Positions 38,124 through 47,216 of a DNA stretch of 64,000 nucleotides are shown here, piece after piece (within the stretch, counting starts at the first letter, position 1; each line of letters starts with the position of its first letter). The notes below the pieces were generated by a model, which was not told the origin of the DNA, ran no database searches, and was given only the letters and a program-made list of their open reading frames with translations. The stretch is from assembly GCA_905339255.1 (NCBI GenBank), contig CAJPFO010000085.1:1-64000 (forward strand). Reading direction: 5' to 3'. Made by a program: the position numbers and the translations under genes. This DNA is from Myxococcaceae bacterium. Lineage in GTDB: Bacteria; Myxococcota_A; UBA9160.

Positions 38124-39107
38124 ATGCGCAAGAGCCGTGCGACGAGGGTCTGGATCGGTGTGGGGATCGCGGGGATCGGGCTTGCGCTCGCGCCGGCTCC
38201 GGCGCATGCCGGAAGCTTCTCGGCGCTCACCTACAACGTGGCGGGTCTCCCGCAGGGCACGAACCCCGATCAGTTCCCGGCCGTCCACACGGTCGAGATC
38301 AGCCCCCGGCTCGTCCCCTTCGACCTCGTCCTCGTGCAGGAGGATTTCTTCTACCACGACGACCTGGTCTCGCAGGTCGACCATCCGTATCGGTCGGTGA
38401 AGGATACGAGCGGTCGCGATCCGTACTTCCTCGGTTTCGGCGACGGGCTCAACACGCTCTCGCGGAGCCCCTTCTCTGGCTTCACGAGAGTGATGTGGAC
38501 GGCCTGCAGCGGATACTTCGACAAGGCGAGCGATTGCCTCGCGCCGAAGGGGTTCTCGTTCGCGCGGCACGAGATCGCTCCCGGGATCGAGATCGACGTC
38601 TACGACCTCCATGCGGACGCGGGAAGCGATCCAGAAGATCTCGCCGCGCGAGCGGCGAATCTCCGCCAGCTCGCGGATTTCCTCGAGACCACGTCCGCCG
38701 GTCGTGCCGTCCTCGTGATGGGCGACACCAACAGCCGCTACACGCGCGCCGGCGACATCCTTCCGGAGTGGCTCGCAGCCACGGGCCTCGACGACGTCTG
38801 GCTCGAGCTCGTCCGCAACGGGAGCGTTCCGCCGGTCGGCGATTCCGTTCGCGCGGGCTGCGAGACGGATCCGAGCGGCGCCGAATGCGAGATCGTCGAC
38901 AAGGTCTTCTATCGGAGTGGGGGTGGCGTCCTTCTCTCCCCGCTCGACTATGCCGTCCTCGCTTCGGAGTTCGTCGACGGGAACGGAAACCCGCTCTCGG
39001 ATCACGATCCGGTCGCGGTCCGTTTCGGGTTCTCCGTCGTTCCCGAGCCCGGAACGGCAGTTCTTCTCGGCCTCGGGTTGCTCGGCTTCGCAATGCGGAA
39101 GCGCTGA
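38124..39107 (+). CDS. Endonuclease/exonuclease/phosphatase-fold protein with PEP-CTERM anchor
   Basis: The exported protein (327 residues) has a signal peptide ending APAHA. The body begins FSALTYNVAGLPQG and contains DLVLVQEDFF, VLVMGDTNSRY and SDHDPVAVRF. These are EEP-fold motifs with the metal-binding Glu, Asp-Asn and the C-terminal Asp-His, as in sphingomyelinase/DNase-I relatives. The C-terminus has VVPEPGTAVLLGLGLLGFAMRKR: the PEP-CTERM signal, a hydrophobic helix and a basic tail, marking it for exosortase. Its substrate is unknown. It starts 43 nt after the epimerase gene. Confidence 0.9.
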   Translation: MRKSRATRVWIGVGIAGIGLALAPAPAHAGSFSALTYNVAGLPQGTNPDQFPAVHTVEISPRLVPFDLVLVQEDFFYHDDLVSQVDHPYRSVKDTSGRDPYFLGFGDGLNTLSRSPFSGFTRVMWTACSGYFDKASDCLAPKGFSFARHEIAPGIEIDVYDLHADAGSDPEDLAARAANLRQLADFLETTSAGRAVLVMGDTNSRYTRAGDILPEWLAATGLDDVWLELVRNGSVPPVGDSVRAGCETDPSGAECEIVDKVFYRSGGGVLLSPLDYAVLASEFVDGNGNPLSDHDPVAVRFGFSVVPEPGTAVLLGLGLLGFAMRKR

Positions 39108-39133
39108 GTGCAAGGCCCGGCGCCCGTCCGCGA

Positions 39134-41128
39134 TCAGGGGACGAACCAGATCGGCGACGTCCAGGCGCGCTCCTGGAGCGTGCGGGGGATCCGCGGATCC
39201 GAGCAGCCGTCGGGGCGCTCGTCCGGGGGGATCGAGAGGCATCGCCAGGTCGACCATCGGCAGCTCGGCCCCTCGACGATTCGCGCATAGTAGACGGCGG
39301 CTCGCGTCGCATCGAACTCGGGATCGGCCCACGAGGCGCAGAGCGAGTCGGCGCCACTGCCTTCGAGGACGCACGTCTCCGCGTCGACGCTCGATGCCTC
39401 GCGCGCTCGCGCCACCTCGTGCACCGCCTCGTGGAACTTTCCGTCCCGGCCGTACCACGCCTTCACGATCTCGATCCGCTCGAGCGGGGCGCTTCGCGGG
39501 TCGCGGCTCGCCGCGACGGCGAAGCGAAGCGTCGCGCCCGGCGGCTTCCCCGGGAGCGTGCCTCCCATTGCGACTCCTCCCGCGTAGCCGCGCGCGGCGA
39601 GATCGCCGCTCGAGCACGGATCGGCGGGGAGATCCCAACCCGCGAAGAAGCGCGGCACAATCCGGGTTCCGCTCGTCGCGAACGTCTCGCGCCGCGAGAG
39701 CGCGTCGAAGATCGCGTCCCGCGAGTTCTCCTCGGCCCAGACCCCGGCGAGCCCGCCCGCGCTCCTGAAGACGGTCGCATTCACGTCGTCGCCGATCGTG
39801 AGCTGGTCGCGGAGCGGCGCCGCGCTCGCTCCGGGAAACTCGCGCTCGGAGACCGCTCCCGCGGTCCCGAGGTGCGTGTCGGTGCTCCCGATGAACCCGA
39901 CGACGTACGGATTCACCCCGATCCGCTCGGACTCACGGAGGCCCTCGATGAGCGCGTAGCGCGCGTAATCGAGCCTCGAGACGCAGCCGCGTCCGCGCTG
40001 CGCCCCCTCGCCGGTGCCCTCCTCGCAATCCTCGAGCGGAGTTCCCGGCATGTCGCGGAGTTTCTCGAAGCCACAGAGCTCGTCGGGGCCGCCGACCACT
40101 CCGTACATCCCGCTACGGCACTCCGACTCGCCCTTCACCTGCACCATCTCGACGAGCGGTTCGAGCCCCGCACGAAGCCGCGCCTGCTCGCGTTGCTCTT
40201 CGAGCGGAAGATCGCGGTACCAGATCGCGAAGAGCTGCCCGTTCGAGAGGTTCGGGTTGTGGGGGATCGCGATCGCATCGCAGCCCGAGTCGGTGTCGAC
40301 ACATTGCGAGCGGAGCTTTCTCCAGAACTCGGGCTCGCTCGGCGTGTCGATCCACGAGATCGGAAGCTCGGGGACGATCTCGTTGCGGAAGATCACGTTG
40401 CGATGGATCTTGGTCGAAGACGGCGAGCGGCTGTACTCGTAGCCGTGGAGCGTCGTGAAGCGGCATTCGGAGCTGCGATCGTACCAGCGCTCGGTCGCTT
40501 CCTGGTTCTTCTGCCACGCCGTTCGTGTCTGTTCCCGGCAAAGGGTGGAACCGTCTCCGCAGATCTCGTGGTTCCGACCGCGAAGCGAGACCGCTCCGAC
40601 GAGCCGTTTGCGGAAGCCCTGGAGTCCGAGCACCCGAGCGAGGAAGGACTCCTCCTCGCCGCGGAAGATCCGACACGATGGCGTGTCGTAGGAGGGAGAC
40701 TCCGGGTCGGTGCAGAGCCGGACCTCGCCGAGCCACTCGGCATGGTCGGTGACGGCGGCGAAGTCGAGCGGCTGCGAGATCTGCGCGAAAAGCGCCGGAC
40801 GGCCGGCCGCATCGTGGGGCGGAAGACCGATCGCCTCGCCACGAGCGAAGCGGTAGGCGTCGTCCGGGGTTGCGATCGTCCCCATGAGCCACGCGTCCAT
40901 CGAGAAGCCGGTGTGGACGTGGAGATCGCCGTAGAGCGGGCGCCGCAGCGGATCGCGCTTCTCGCACGCAGCACGCGGGGCCGGCGTCGCCTTCGCGGCA
41001 GGGGCGGACTCCGGCACCCACGGCTCCTTTCCGGGATCGAGGCCGCACGCGGCGGTCAGGATCGCCGGCGCGACGAGCACCGCGAGTCGGCTCGCGAGGG
41101 CGCAGGTGGAACGAGGTGCGTGATTCAA
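39134..41128 (-). CDS. DUF3604 lipoprotein (PHP-like)
   Basis: The N-terminus has a lipoprotein signal with lipobox TAAC. The body has YGDLHVHTGFSMDAW, the conserved His-x-His of DUF3604/PHP-type metal-binding proteins. AAVTDHAEWLGEV, AIAIPHNPNLS and FIGSTDTHLG complete the conserved set. Many Cys residues suggest periplasmic disulfides. DUF3604 proteins have no settled function; a phosphoesterase-like fold is suspected. The start is TTG at 41128, with GGAGAG upstream. It is divergent from the hemerythrin gene across a 342-nt gap. Length is 664 residues. Confidence 0.9.
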   Translation of the reverse strand: MNHAPRSTCALASRLAVLVAPAILTAACGLDPGKEPWVPESAPAAKATPAPRAACEKRDPLRRPLYGDLHVHTGFSMDAWLMGTIATPDDAYRFARGEAIGLPPHDAAGRPALFAQISQPLDFAAVTDHAEWLGEVRLCTDPESPSYDTPSCRIFRGEEESFLARVLGLQGFRKRLVGAVSLRGRNHEICGDGSTLCREQTRTAWQKNQEATERWYDRSSECRFTTLHGYEYSRSPSSTKIHRNVIFRNEIVPELPISWIDTPSEPEFWRKLRSQCVDTDSGCDAIAIPHNPNLSNGQLFAIWYRDLPLEEQREQARLRAGLEPLVEMVQVKGESECRSGMYGVVGGPDELCGFEKLRDMPGTPLEDCEEGTGEGAQRGRGCVSRLDYARYALIEGLRESERIGVNPYVVGFIGSTDTHLGTAGAVSEREFPGASAAPLRDQLTIGDDVNATVFRSAGGLAGVWAEENSRDAIFDALSRRETFATSGTRIVPRFFAGWDLPADPCSSGDLAARGYAGGVAMGGTLPGKPPGATLRFAVAASRDPRSAPLERIEIVKAWYGRDGKFHEAVHEVARAREASSVDAETCVLEGSGADSLCASWADPEFDATRAAVYYARIVEGPSCRWSTWRCLSIPPDERPDGCSDPRIPRTLQERAWTSPIWFVP

Positions 41129-41470
41129 GTCGGTCTCTCCGTGGCGCCGCCGCAGCGCGCTCCGCCGTAGCCGGGGCGCCTGTGCGGCGCCCGGCGCGCC
41201 CGCAGCTTACCGCGCGCCGGTCCGGACGTGGGAACCGAACGCAGCTCGTCCGGCGGCGCTCCAGGATCCGAGGTGCTTCGGCTTCGACACACCGAGAGGG
41301 AGAGCCGGGAGCGATCCGGCCCCACGGGGCGGAGCGCGGCACGAAGGCGCGTGCTCTGTCGAGGGTCCCGGCGCCGACGATGAGACGGCCGACATACCGC
41401 CGGAGTCGAGGATCGGGCATGGTCGCGGGTCCGGTCCGAGAAGCGGGCCGCTTGATCGGAGGAGTCGACG
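41129..41470. other. Divergent gap between DUF3604 and hemerythrin genes
   Basis: This 342-nt stretch has no convincing gene. It contains a perfect 7-bp hairpin, GGGCGCC-TGTGC-GGCGCCC at 41174-41192, and the hemerythrin ribosome site GGAGGAG at 41458-41464. Promoters for both genes must lie here, but no clear -35/-10 pair was seen. Confidence 0.4.
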
Positions 41471-42025
41471 ATGTTCTCGCGGATGGGCGGCGAAGGCGCC
41501 GCAGAACAACTGCCCCCCACGCATCCCGTGCGGATCCTGATGGAGGAGCACGATCAGCTCCTCGGCTTTCTCGACGAGATCGAATCGGCCGCGACGGCCG
41601 CGAGGAAATCGACCGCAGGGCTCGAGCCCGGAGGAACGCTGCGCGTCTCCCTCCACGGTCTCGCCCTCCGCTTGCTCGATGCCGAGCCGCATCACCAGCG
41701 CGAGGAGCAGGCGCTCTTTCCGCGAATGGAGCGGGTCGGCATCGAAGGCCCGCCGCACATGATGCGCATGGAGCACGAGATGCTGCGCGCGTCGAAGCGC
41801 GCCCTCGCCGAGCAGATGAAGAGTGACGACGCGGCCGACGAGGCTTTCGTCGCCCGCCTTTGCAGGACGGCGAGCGACCTCGTCGGAATGCTTCGCGCAC
41901 ACATCCAGAAGGAGAACCAGATCCTCTACCCGATGGCGCTCGAAGCACTCCCTCCGGAGGAGTGGAGCGAGATTGCCGCCGACTGCGAGAAAATCGGGCC
42001 CTGTTCGTTCAGCAACTGGCGGTGA
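41471..42025 (+). CDS. Hemerythrin-like domain protein
   Basis: The protein (184 residues) is a four-helix bundle of the hemerythrin/HHE family. The motif-bearing helices are VRILMEEHDQLLGFLDEI, DAEPHHQREEQALFPRME, MMRMEHEMLRASK and LRAHIQKENQILYPMA. The His/Glu set can bind a di-iron centre for oxygen or nitric-oxide sensing. A strong GGAGGAG ribosome site precedes the ATG. The amidohydrolase gene follows after 3 nt. Confidence 0.88.
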   Translation: MFSRMGGEGAAEQLPPTHPVRILMEEHDQLLGFLDEIESAATAARKSTAGLEPGGTLRVSLHGLALRLLDAEPHHQREEQALFPRMERVGIEGPPHMMRMEHEMLRASKRALAEQMKSDDAADEAFVARLCRTASDLVGMLRAHIQKENQILYPMALEALPPEEWSEIAADCEKIGPCSFSNWR

Positions 42026-42028
42026 TCG

Positions 42029-43732
42029 ATGCGTCGCCCGCCGCTGGGCCACGCGCATTCGACCCGTGCGCGGCTCCTCGGAGCCGCGCTCCTCTCGCTC
42101 GCCGCATGCGGTCGTGACGGCGGACCCGATCACGTCCTCCACGGTGGGACGATCCGCACGCTGAACGAGCGCGACGACGTCGCCGAGGCGATCGCCTTGC
42201 GCGATGGCACGATCGTCGCGATCGGGAAGTCGAGCGAGATCCTCCCGCTCGCGACCGGGAGGACCGAGGTTCGCGATCTCGACGGCCGCACGGTCCTGCC
42301 GGGGTTCGTCGGGGCGCACGAGCACCCGACCCTCTCGGCCGTCTTCGGCGGCGTCATCGATGTGAGCGGGTTCGAGCGCGCGACGAGCGAAGAGGTCTGG
42401 GAGGCTCTCCGGGCCGGTGTTGCCGGTGCCGCGCCCGGCGACTGGGTCTACGCGATGGGAATCGATCCGATCCTCGTTCCCGACCTCGAGATGCCATCGC
42501 GCGAGCGACTCGATGCCATCGCGCCCGAGAATCCTCTCGTCGTCGTATCGCAGACGATGCACTCGTTCTGGGCGAACTCCCGTGCCTTCGATGCCGCGGG
42601 GATCGACGGCAATACCCCCGATCCCGGACATGGCTCCCATTACGAGCGCGATTCGCAGGGGAACCTCACGGGATTCGTCGCAGAGGTCGTGGCGGCGAAG
42701 CCTCTCCTCGCCGAGCTTCAGTCGCCTTGGCGGCTCGCGACCCGCTACGAGGAGGTCCTCAACGATCTTCTCGAAGCCGGCTTCACGTCGGTTGCGTCGC
42801 TCGGGATGAACGTGCCTCCGCTCCTCGCGCGCTTCGCCGCCTCGGAGAATCTGGAGCCGCGCATCCGGCAGTTCTTCTATCTCGCGCCCGACGAGCGGGG
42901 CTCGCTTCCGGAGCATCCCGATCGAAGCCACCCCTTCTTCCGGATCCTCGGCGTGAAGATCTGGCACGACGGATCCCCCACGACCGGAAGCATGTTTCTC
43001 GAGACTCCCTACCTCGATTCGCCGCTCGCGAAACGGCTCGGAATCCCGCGCGGAGGCCGCGGCGCTCCGATCGTCTCCGACGAAGCGCTCGATTCGGAGA
43101 TCGCGAGCGCCGAGGAAGCCGGCTGGCAGGTGGCGATCCACAGCCATGGCGACGCTTCGAGTCGGGAGGTCGTTCGCGCGTTCGCACGCGCGGCCGAGCC
43201 GCGGGCGGGCGCGCTTCCGCGGCGCATGGAGCATTGCGGGCTGATCCCGGTCGATCTCCTGCCCGAGCTCGCCCGCCTCGGCGTGAGCCCGAGCTTCCAC
43301 ATCAATCATCTCTACTACTACGGCGACGCACTCGCAGATTCGATTCTCGGCGCGGAGCGGGCCGATCGCCTCCTCCCCGTGCGGTCGGCCTTCGAGCTCG
43401 GCCTCTCGCCGACCCTCCACGCCGACTCGCCGATGTTCCCGGCCGAGCCGCTCTCGCTCGTCCGGACCGCGGTGTTGCGACGTACACGAAGCGGCCGATC
43501 GATCGGAGCCGGCGAGGCGATCCGCATCGATCAGGCCCTGCGCGCCGTGACGCTGAACGCGGCCCGCCAGCTCGGAATGGAATCCGAGATTGGAAGTCTC
43601 GAGGTCGGAAAGGCTGCCGATCTCGTCGTGCTCGACGCCGATCCGGTTGCAGTCCGTGCCGAGGATCTCGACGAGATCGACGTCATCGGCGTCTACGTGG
43701 CGGGCCGGCGTAGGGATCTCCGCTCTCGCTGA
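42029..43732 (+). CDS. Amidohydrolase family protein (YtcJ-like), lipoprotein
   Basis: This metal-dependent amidohydrolase (567 residues) has a lipoprotein signal ending LAAC. HGGTIRTLNERDDVAEAIAL leads to the metal motif GFVGAHEHPT (His-x-His). Later come the metal/catalytic regions IHSHGDASSREV, MEHCGLIP and SPTLHADSPM. The C-terminus has GSLEVGKAADLVVLD, typical of the superfamily. YtcJ-like members have uncertain substrates. It is coupled to the hemerythrin gene by a 3-nt gap. The final 50 bases overlap a possible antisense small gene. Confidence 0.9.
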   Translation: MRRPPLGHAHSTRARLLGAALLSLAACGRDGGPDHVLHGGTIRTLNERDDVAEAIALRDGTIVAIGKSSEILPLATGRTEVRDLDGRTVLPGFVGAHEHPTLSAVFGGVIDVSGFERATSEEVWEALRAGVAGAAPGDWVYAMGIDPILVPDLEMPSRERLDAIAPENPLVVVSQTMHSFWANSRAFDAAGIDGNTPDPGHGSHYERDSQGNLTGFVAEVVAAKPLLAELQSPWRLATRYEEVLNDLLEAGFTSVASLGMNVPPLLARFAASENLEPRIRQFFYLAPDERGSLPEHPDRSHPFFRILGVKIWHDGSPTTGSMFLETPYLDSPLAKRLGIPRGGRGAPIVSDEALDSEIASAEEAGWQVAIHSHGDASSREVVRAFARAAEPRAGALPRRMEHCGLIPVDLLPELARLGVSPSFHINHLYYYGDALADSILGAERADRLLPVRSAFELGLSPTLHADSPMFPAEPLSLVRTAVLRRTRSGRSIGAGEAIRIDQALRAVTLNAARQLGMESEIGSLEVGKAADLVVLDADPVAVRAEDLDEIDVIGVYVAGRRRDLRSR

Positions 43733-43907
43733 TTCCGGCCGAGGGATGATTCGTAGTCGCCGGGCTTTGGCCGAGCACGAAAGCGAGCGGTTCGTGGCTG
43801 GCGAGCGCTCGCACCAGCTCACCGAGATGGTCCGGACAGATTCCATGCGACACGTGCGCAGAACGGTCCGCCGGCGCGCACCAAGAGCATCTGACCGCGA
43901 TCTTCAT
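43683..43907 (-). CDS. Possible small zinc-ribbon-like protein
   Basis: A 74-residue open frame starts MKIAVRCSWCAPADRSAHVSHGICPDHLGELV. The CxxC plus SHGICPDHL pattern is like small zinc-binding proteins and the Cys-rich ends of response-regulator partners. The C-terminal half is basic and runs antisense into the amidohydrolase end, which weakens the case. There is only a weak ribosome site. No product can be named. Confidence 0.35.
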   Translation of the reverse strand: MKIAVRCSWCAPADRSAHVSHGICPDHLGELVRALASHEPLAFVLGQSPATTNHPSAGISESGDPYAGPPRRRR

Positions 43908-44014
43908 CGATCGCGCCCTCCAGTTTCGGGTGCACGCGCAGGCGCGGCACCGATCGCGAGTGCTTCCTCGAGCGTTCCGGCGCGCGCCTCGGCGACGGAA
44001 CTCCGACCCGACCG

Positions 44015-44224
44015 CTAGCCCCTGCGCGGGCGGCCGAGCCAGGCGAGGCCGGCGAGCCCCGCGCTCGAGAGCAGGAGCGTGCCCGGTTCGGGCACCGCCA
44101 TGAGGGCGCGGTCGCCCTCGGCTTCGGCGCTCGTCACGGGAGGAAGCACGCCTCCCTCCGTCGATGCAGACGCCACGTTCGGCACGAGCAGAACCCACAA
44201 GAGCAGCCACGGAAACCGCCGCAT
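44015..44224 (-). CDS. Minimal PEP-CTERM protein (69 residues)
   Basis: The protein is almost only sorting signals. It has a signal peptide (MRRFPWLLLWVLLVPNVASA), a passenger of about 23 residues (acidic, no Cys), and then VPEPGTLLLSSAGLAGLAWL with the basic tail GRPRRG. ATG at 44224 is behind GGAGAG. Such short PEP-CTERM proteins are processed by an exosortase; their roles are unknown. The tail would leave a peptide of about 25 residues on or outside the cell. Confidence 0.7.
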   Translation of the reverse strand: MRRFPWLLLWVLLVPNVASASTEGGVLPPVTSAEAEGDRALMAVPEPGTLLLSSAGLAGLAWLGRPRRG

Positions 44225-44601
44225 GAATCTCTCCGGTTTTCGATCGGATCGCTCGCGTGGGTGAACCGCTTCACGTCGCGAACTCCCCTCCCCGACGCGC
44301 AAGGTGCAGCACGCATCCGTCGCTCGCGTGACTCGATGATGGAGTCGCGACGAAGTGCCCGAGACGGAACGCAGCGGATTCTTTCGAGAGCCCGATGTCG
44401 CATCGAAACGATTGCCACTTCGCGAAAGAGCGAAGTCGATTCATCGCATGCACCGTCGAGCGAACGATCGATCGCGGATTCTCCGCTCGTTCGCCGCACG
44501 GACGACGGAGGACCGTCATCTCCACGTGCAGATCTGGACCCGCACCCACGTCCTGGTCCATCCTCCGTCGGGCGCCGACCCGGACGCGGAGGTTTTTGCG
44601 G
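44225..44601. other. Divergent gap upstream of threonine aldolase
   Basis: This 377-nt gap has no supported gene. A perfect hairpin, CTTCGC-GAAAGA-GCGAAG, lies at 44418-44435. A TTGCCA at 44412-44417 could be a -35 for the aldolase, but the matching -10 (TCGATT, 18 nt on) is weak. The aldolase ribosome site GGAGG is at 44588-44592. Confidence 0.35.
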
Positions 44602-45615
44602 ATGGACTACCGCTTCGCGAGCGACAACACCGCCGGACTCTGCGCAGAGGCCTGGGAAGCCCTGCATGCCGCCGACGGGGGAGCGTGCCCTTCGTACGGC
44701 GAGGATCCGTGGACGGCGAGGGCGGCCGATGCGATTCGCGAGGTGGTCGGCCGGGAATCCGAGGTGTTCTTCGTCTTCAACGGCACGGCCGCCAACTCGC
44801 TGGCGCTCGCGGCTTGCTGCAGGTCGTACCACGGCGTGATCTGCTCCGATGTCGCGCACATCGTGACCGACGAGTGTGGTGCACCGGAGTTCTTCTCGAA
44901 CGGAACGAAGCTCCTCACGGCGCGGAGCGAGCGCGGGAAGGTCCTGCCCGCCGAGGTCGAGCGACTCGTGACCGAGCGGAGTGATCTCCATTACCCGAAG
45001 CCCCGCGTCCTGAGTCTCACGCTCCCGACCGAGCTCGGAACCGTGTATTCGCTCGACGAACTCCGCGAGCTCGCGGTCGTGTCGCGTCGCCACGGCCTCG
45101 CGGTACACGTCGATGGCGCCCGCTTCGCGAACGCGGTGGTCGCGCTCGGAGTCCCTCCGGCCGAAATCCTCGCCGCCGCGGGTGCCGACGTGCTCTGTTT
45201 CGGCGCCGTCAAGAACGGCCTCGGCTTCGCGGAGGCGGTGGTGTTCCGCAACCCGGAATGGTCGACCGAGTTCAGCTGGCGATGCAAGCAGGCGGGCCAG
45301 CTCGCGAGCAAGATGCGCTACCTCGCGGCGCCATGGGTGCGCGGCTTCGAGGACGACCTCTGGCTTCGGAACGCCGCGCACGCGAACCGCTGTGCCGCGA
45401 GGCTCGCTCGGCGCCTGGCCGGCGTCCCCGGAGCGCGCCTCGTGCAGCCCGTCGAGGCGAACGCCGTCTTCGTCGAGCTCACCCCCGAGCACCACGCGAA
45501 GCTCGCGGCCGCGGGCTGGGCCTACTACGACTTCATCGGCGGCGCGGCGCGCTTCGTCTGCTCCTGGGCGACCAGCGATGCCGACATCGAGGCTCTGGTC
45601 GGCGCGCTTCTCTGA
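44602..45615 (+). CDS. Low-specificity threonine aldolase
   Basis: This PLP-dependent enzyme cleaves threonine or allo-threonine to glycine and acetaldehyde. It starts MDYRFASDNTAG, with the typical early SDNTAG. The sequence shows NGTAANSLAL, TPTELGTVYS-like TLPTELGTVY, HVDGARFANA and FGAVKNGLG with the PLP Lys (~204). Length is 337 residues, normal. GGAGG stands upstream of the ATG. It is a stand-alone gene convergent with a membrane-protein gene. Confidence 0.93.
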   Translation: MDYRFASDNTAGLCAEAWEALHAADGGACPSYGEDPWTARAADAIREVVGRESEVFFVFNGTAANSLALAACCRSYHGVICSDVAHIVTDECGAPEFFSNGTKLLTARSERGKVLPAEVERLVTERSDLHYPKPRVLSLTLPTELGTVYSLDELRELAVVSRRHGLAVHVDGARFANAVVALGVPPAEILAAAGADVLCFGAVKNGLGFAEAVVFRNPEWSTEFSWRCKQAGQLASKMRYLAAPWVRGFEDDLWLRNAAHANRCAARLARRLAGVPGARLVQPVEANAVFVELTPEHHAKLAAAGWAYYDFIGGAARFVCSWATSDADIEALVGALL

Positions 45616-45671
45616 CGCCGCCGACGGCGGAGCTCCGCTTCGGGGCCGCCGTCATCGCCAGCGCGCGAGAG

Positions 45672-46346
45672 TCAGTCGAGGAGCCGTGAGACGATCTGCT
45701 CGACGAGCGCACCCCCGAGCCACGATCCGATCGGCAGCAGCACGAACGCGAGGAGGCGCGCCAGCGTCGGGACGTCGAAGGGCCACTCGCGAACGGCCTC
45801 GATCCGCGCCTCGTAGGCGAGGAGGTCGGCGACCGCCATCTGCTCCCGCCACGCTGCGAGGGGGGATTCGCGAAGCGCGCCGCCGTCGCCTCGGATCGCC
45901 CTTCGCACCCGCCCGAGCTCGGCCTGTTTTTCCTCGACGATGCGACGGCGGACGCCTCGAACCGGAAGCAGGAAAGCCGTCGTGGCAACGGCGATCCCGG
46001 TCGCGGCGAGCGCCAGGTCGAGAGGTTCCCCTCGCTCGCCGAAGATCGGCCGCAGGCCCTCGAGCGTCGCACGCAGACTCCGCACACCCCATCCATACGC
46101 GGCCGGCGCGTAGCCGATCACGAGCGCAAGGACGAAACCGATCCGCACCTCACGAAGGTCGGCCGGCACGGTCCCGTTGCCGGTGGAGAAGGGACCGGTT
46201 TCGGAGATGGAGAAGGCGATGCCGCGCGCTCCGAGCATTGCGAGGGCGAGGAGCACCCCGAGTCGAAACGGCGTGATCCGCCCCGCTTCGAACGCGCCGA
46301 GGATCGGGAGTGCCGGGACGAGCGCCGTCTTGGAGCGGCTGGTCAC
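45672..46346 (-). CDS. Hypothetical membrane protein
   Basis: The protein (224 residues) has about four hydrophobic segments: LGVLLALAMLGARGIAF, IGFVLALVIGYAPAAYG, LALAATGIAVATTAFLL and LARLLAFVLLPIGSWLGG. Between the third and fourth is a basic coiled region (RRRIVEEKQAELGRVRRAI). It is not recognised as a known family. The start is GTG with a weak ribosome site. It is divergent from the PEP-CTERM gene at 46.5 kb. Confidence 0.7.
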   Translation of the reverse strand: MTSRSKTALVPALPILGAFEAGRITPFRLGVLLALAMLGARGIAFSISETGPFSTGNGTVPADLREVRIGFVLALVIGYAPAAYGWGVRSLRATLEGLRPIFGERGEPLDLALAATGIAVATTAFLLPVRGVRRRIVEEKQAELGRVRRAIRGDGGALRESPLAAWREQMAVADLLAYEARIEAVREWPFDVPTLARLLAFVLLPIGSWLGGALVEQIVSRLLD

Positions 46347-46518
46347 CTTTCCACTCTACAAGAGGCGGGGAGCGACGTCGGCGAGCCGGCGGGCGACCCG
46401 CAGCGGATCCTGCAAACGACCGCAGGCGATCGTCGATCCGACCAGACGACCGTGTGGGCATGGAGCTTGCGAATGGGGTCACCCACCGAGCGTCGAACGC
46501 TCGAAGGAAAGGAACCCC

Positions 46519-47187
46519 ATGCGCAAGTCCGTCCGCCTCCTGGCTCTTGCTTTCCTTCTCGCTCCTGGAGGTGTCGCCTCGGCGATCTCCGTCACTCCCG
46601 CACCCTCCGGATCTCCCGGCCCCTCGCTCTTCCAGGTGGAGAACAAGGCGTTCGCCCAGGGCAACTGGGAAGCGGGCATCTGGATTCCGGTGAGCGGCAC
46701 ACCATCGAACCTGAAGGCGCAGGCCGACGTCGCGTGGTCGAGTGGGGTGTCGAAGGAGTTCGTCCTCACGCTCGACGCGGCCCTGACCACGCTGAGCTTC
46801 AGCATCGGAGGCGTGAGCCTCTCATCGCCCTACTCGGGTGGTGCACACCAAGCGCTCCAGCTGGCCGGGCGAACGACCGTGAACGCCCAGACGACGGCGT
46901 CGAGTGTCGTGCTCTCGAACCTGGAACTCGACGGCATGCCCATCTCCGGCGGGCTTTCCGGCTCCGGCGGCGGCTGGGTCTCCGGCTGGCTCGAGTCTCC
47001 GGATCTGCTCGACGGATATGTTCTCACCGGCACGGCCACCCTGACCTGGAGCGGCGCGGTGCCGAGGAACTCGAACCTGGCGTTCCACTTCTACGGGGCC
47101 CGGGTCGTACCGGAGCCGGGTACGCTGGCGCTCGTCACGGTGGGCTTCGTCGGGCTCGCGGCCGGGGTTCGCCGCCGGCGTTCATGA
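46519..47187 (+). CDS. PEP-CTERM sorting-domain protein
   Basis: The exported protein (222 residues) has a signal peptide ending GGVASA. The beta-rich passenger has no known enzymatic motif (NWEAGIWIPVSG, LTLDAALTTLSFSIGGVSL, GTATLTWSGAVPRNSN). The C-terminus is VVPEPGTLALVTVGFVGLAAGVRRRRS, a complete PEP-CTERM signal with helix and basic tail. The body resembles choice-of-anchor proteins. AAGGAAAGG precedes the ATG. Confidence 0.88.
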   Translation: MRKSVRLLALAFLLAPGGVASAISVTPAPSGSPGPSLFQVENKAFAQGNWEAGIWIPVSGTPSNLKAQADVAWSSGVSKEFVLTLDAALTTLSFSIGGVSLSSPYSGGAHQALQLAGRTTVNAQTTASSVVLSNLELDGMPISGGLSGSGGGWVSGWLESPDLLDGYVLTGTATLTWSGAVPRNSNLAFHFYGARVVPEPGTLALVTVGFVGLAAGVRRRRS

Positions 47188-47194
47188 AGGTCGC

Positions 47195-47216
47195 GGAGCC
47201 CCGCTTTGGTGGCTCC
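47195..47216. terminator. Hairpin between convergent genes
   Basis: GGAGCC at 47195-47200 pairs perfectly with GGCTCC at 47211-47216, with extra CC/GG pairing inside the loop. It lies just behind the PEP-CTERM gene and overlaps the stop of the convergent GST-like gene. Confidence 0.45.
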
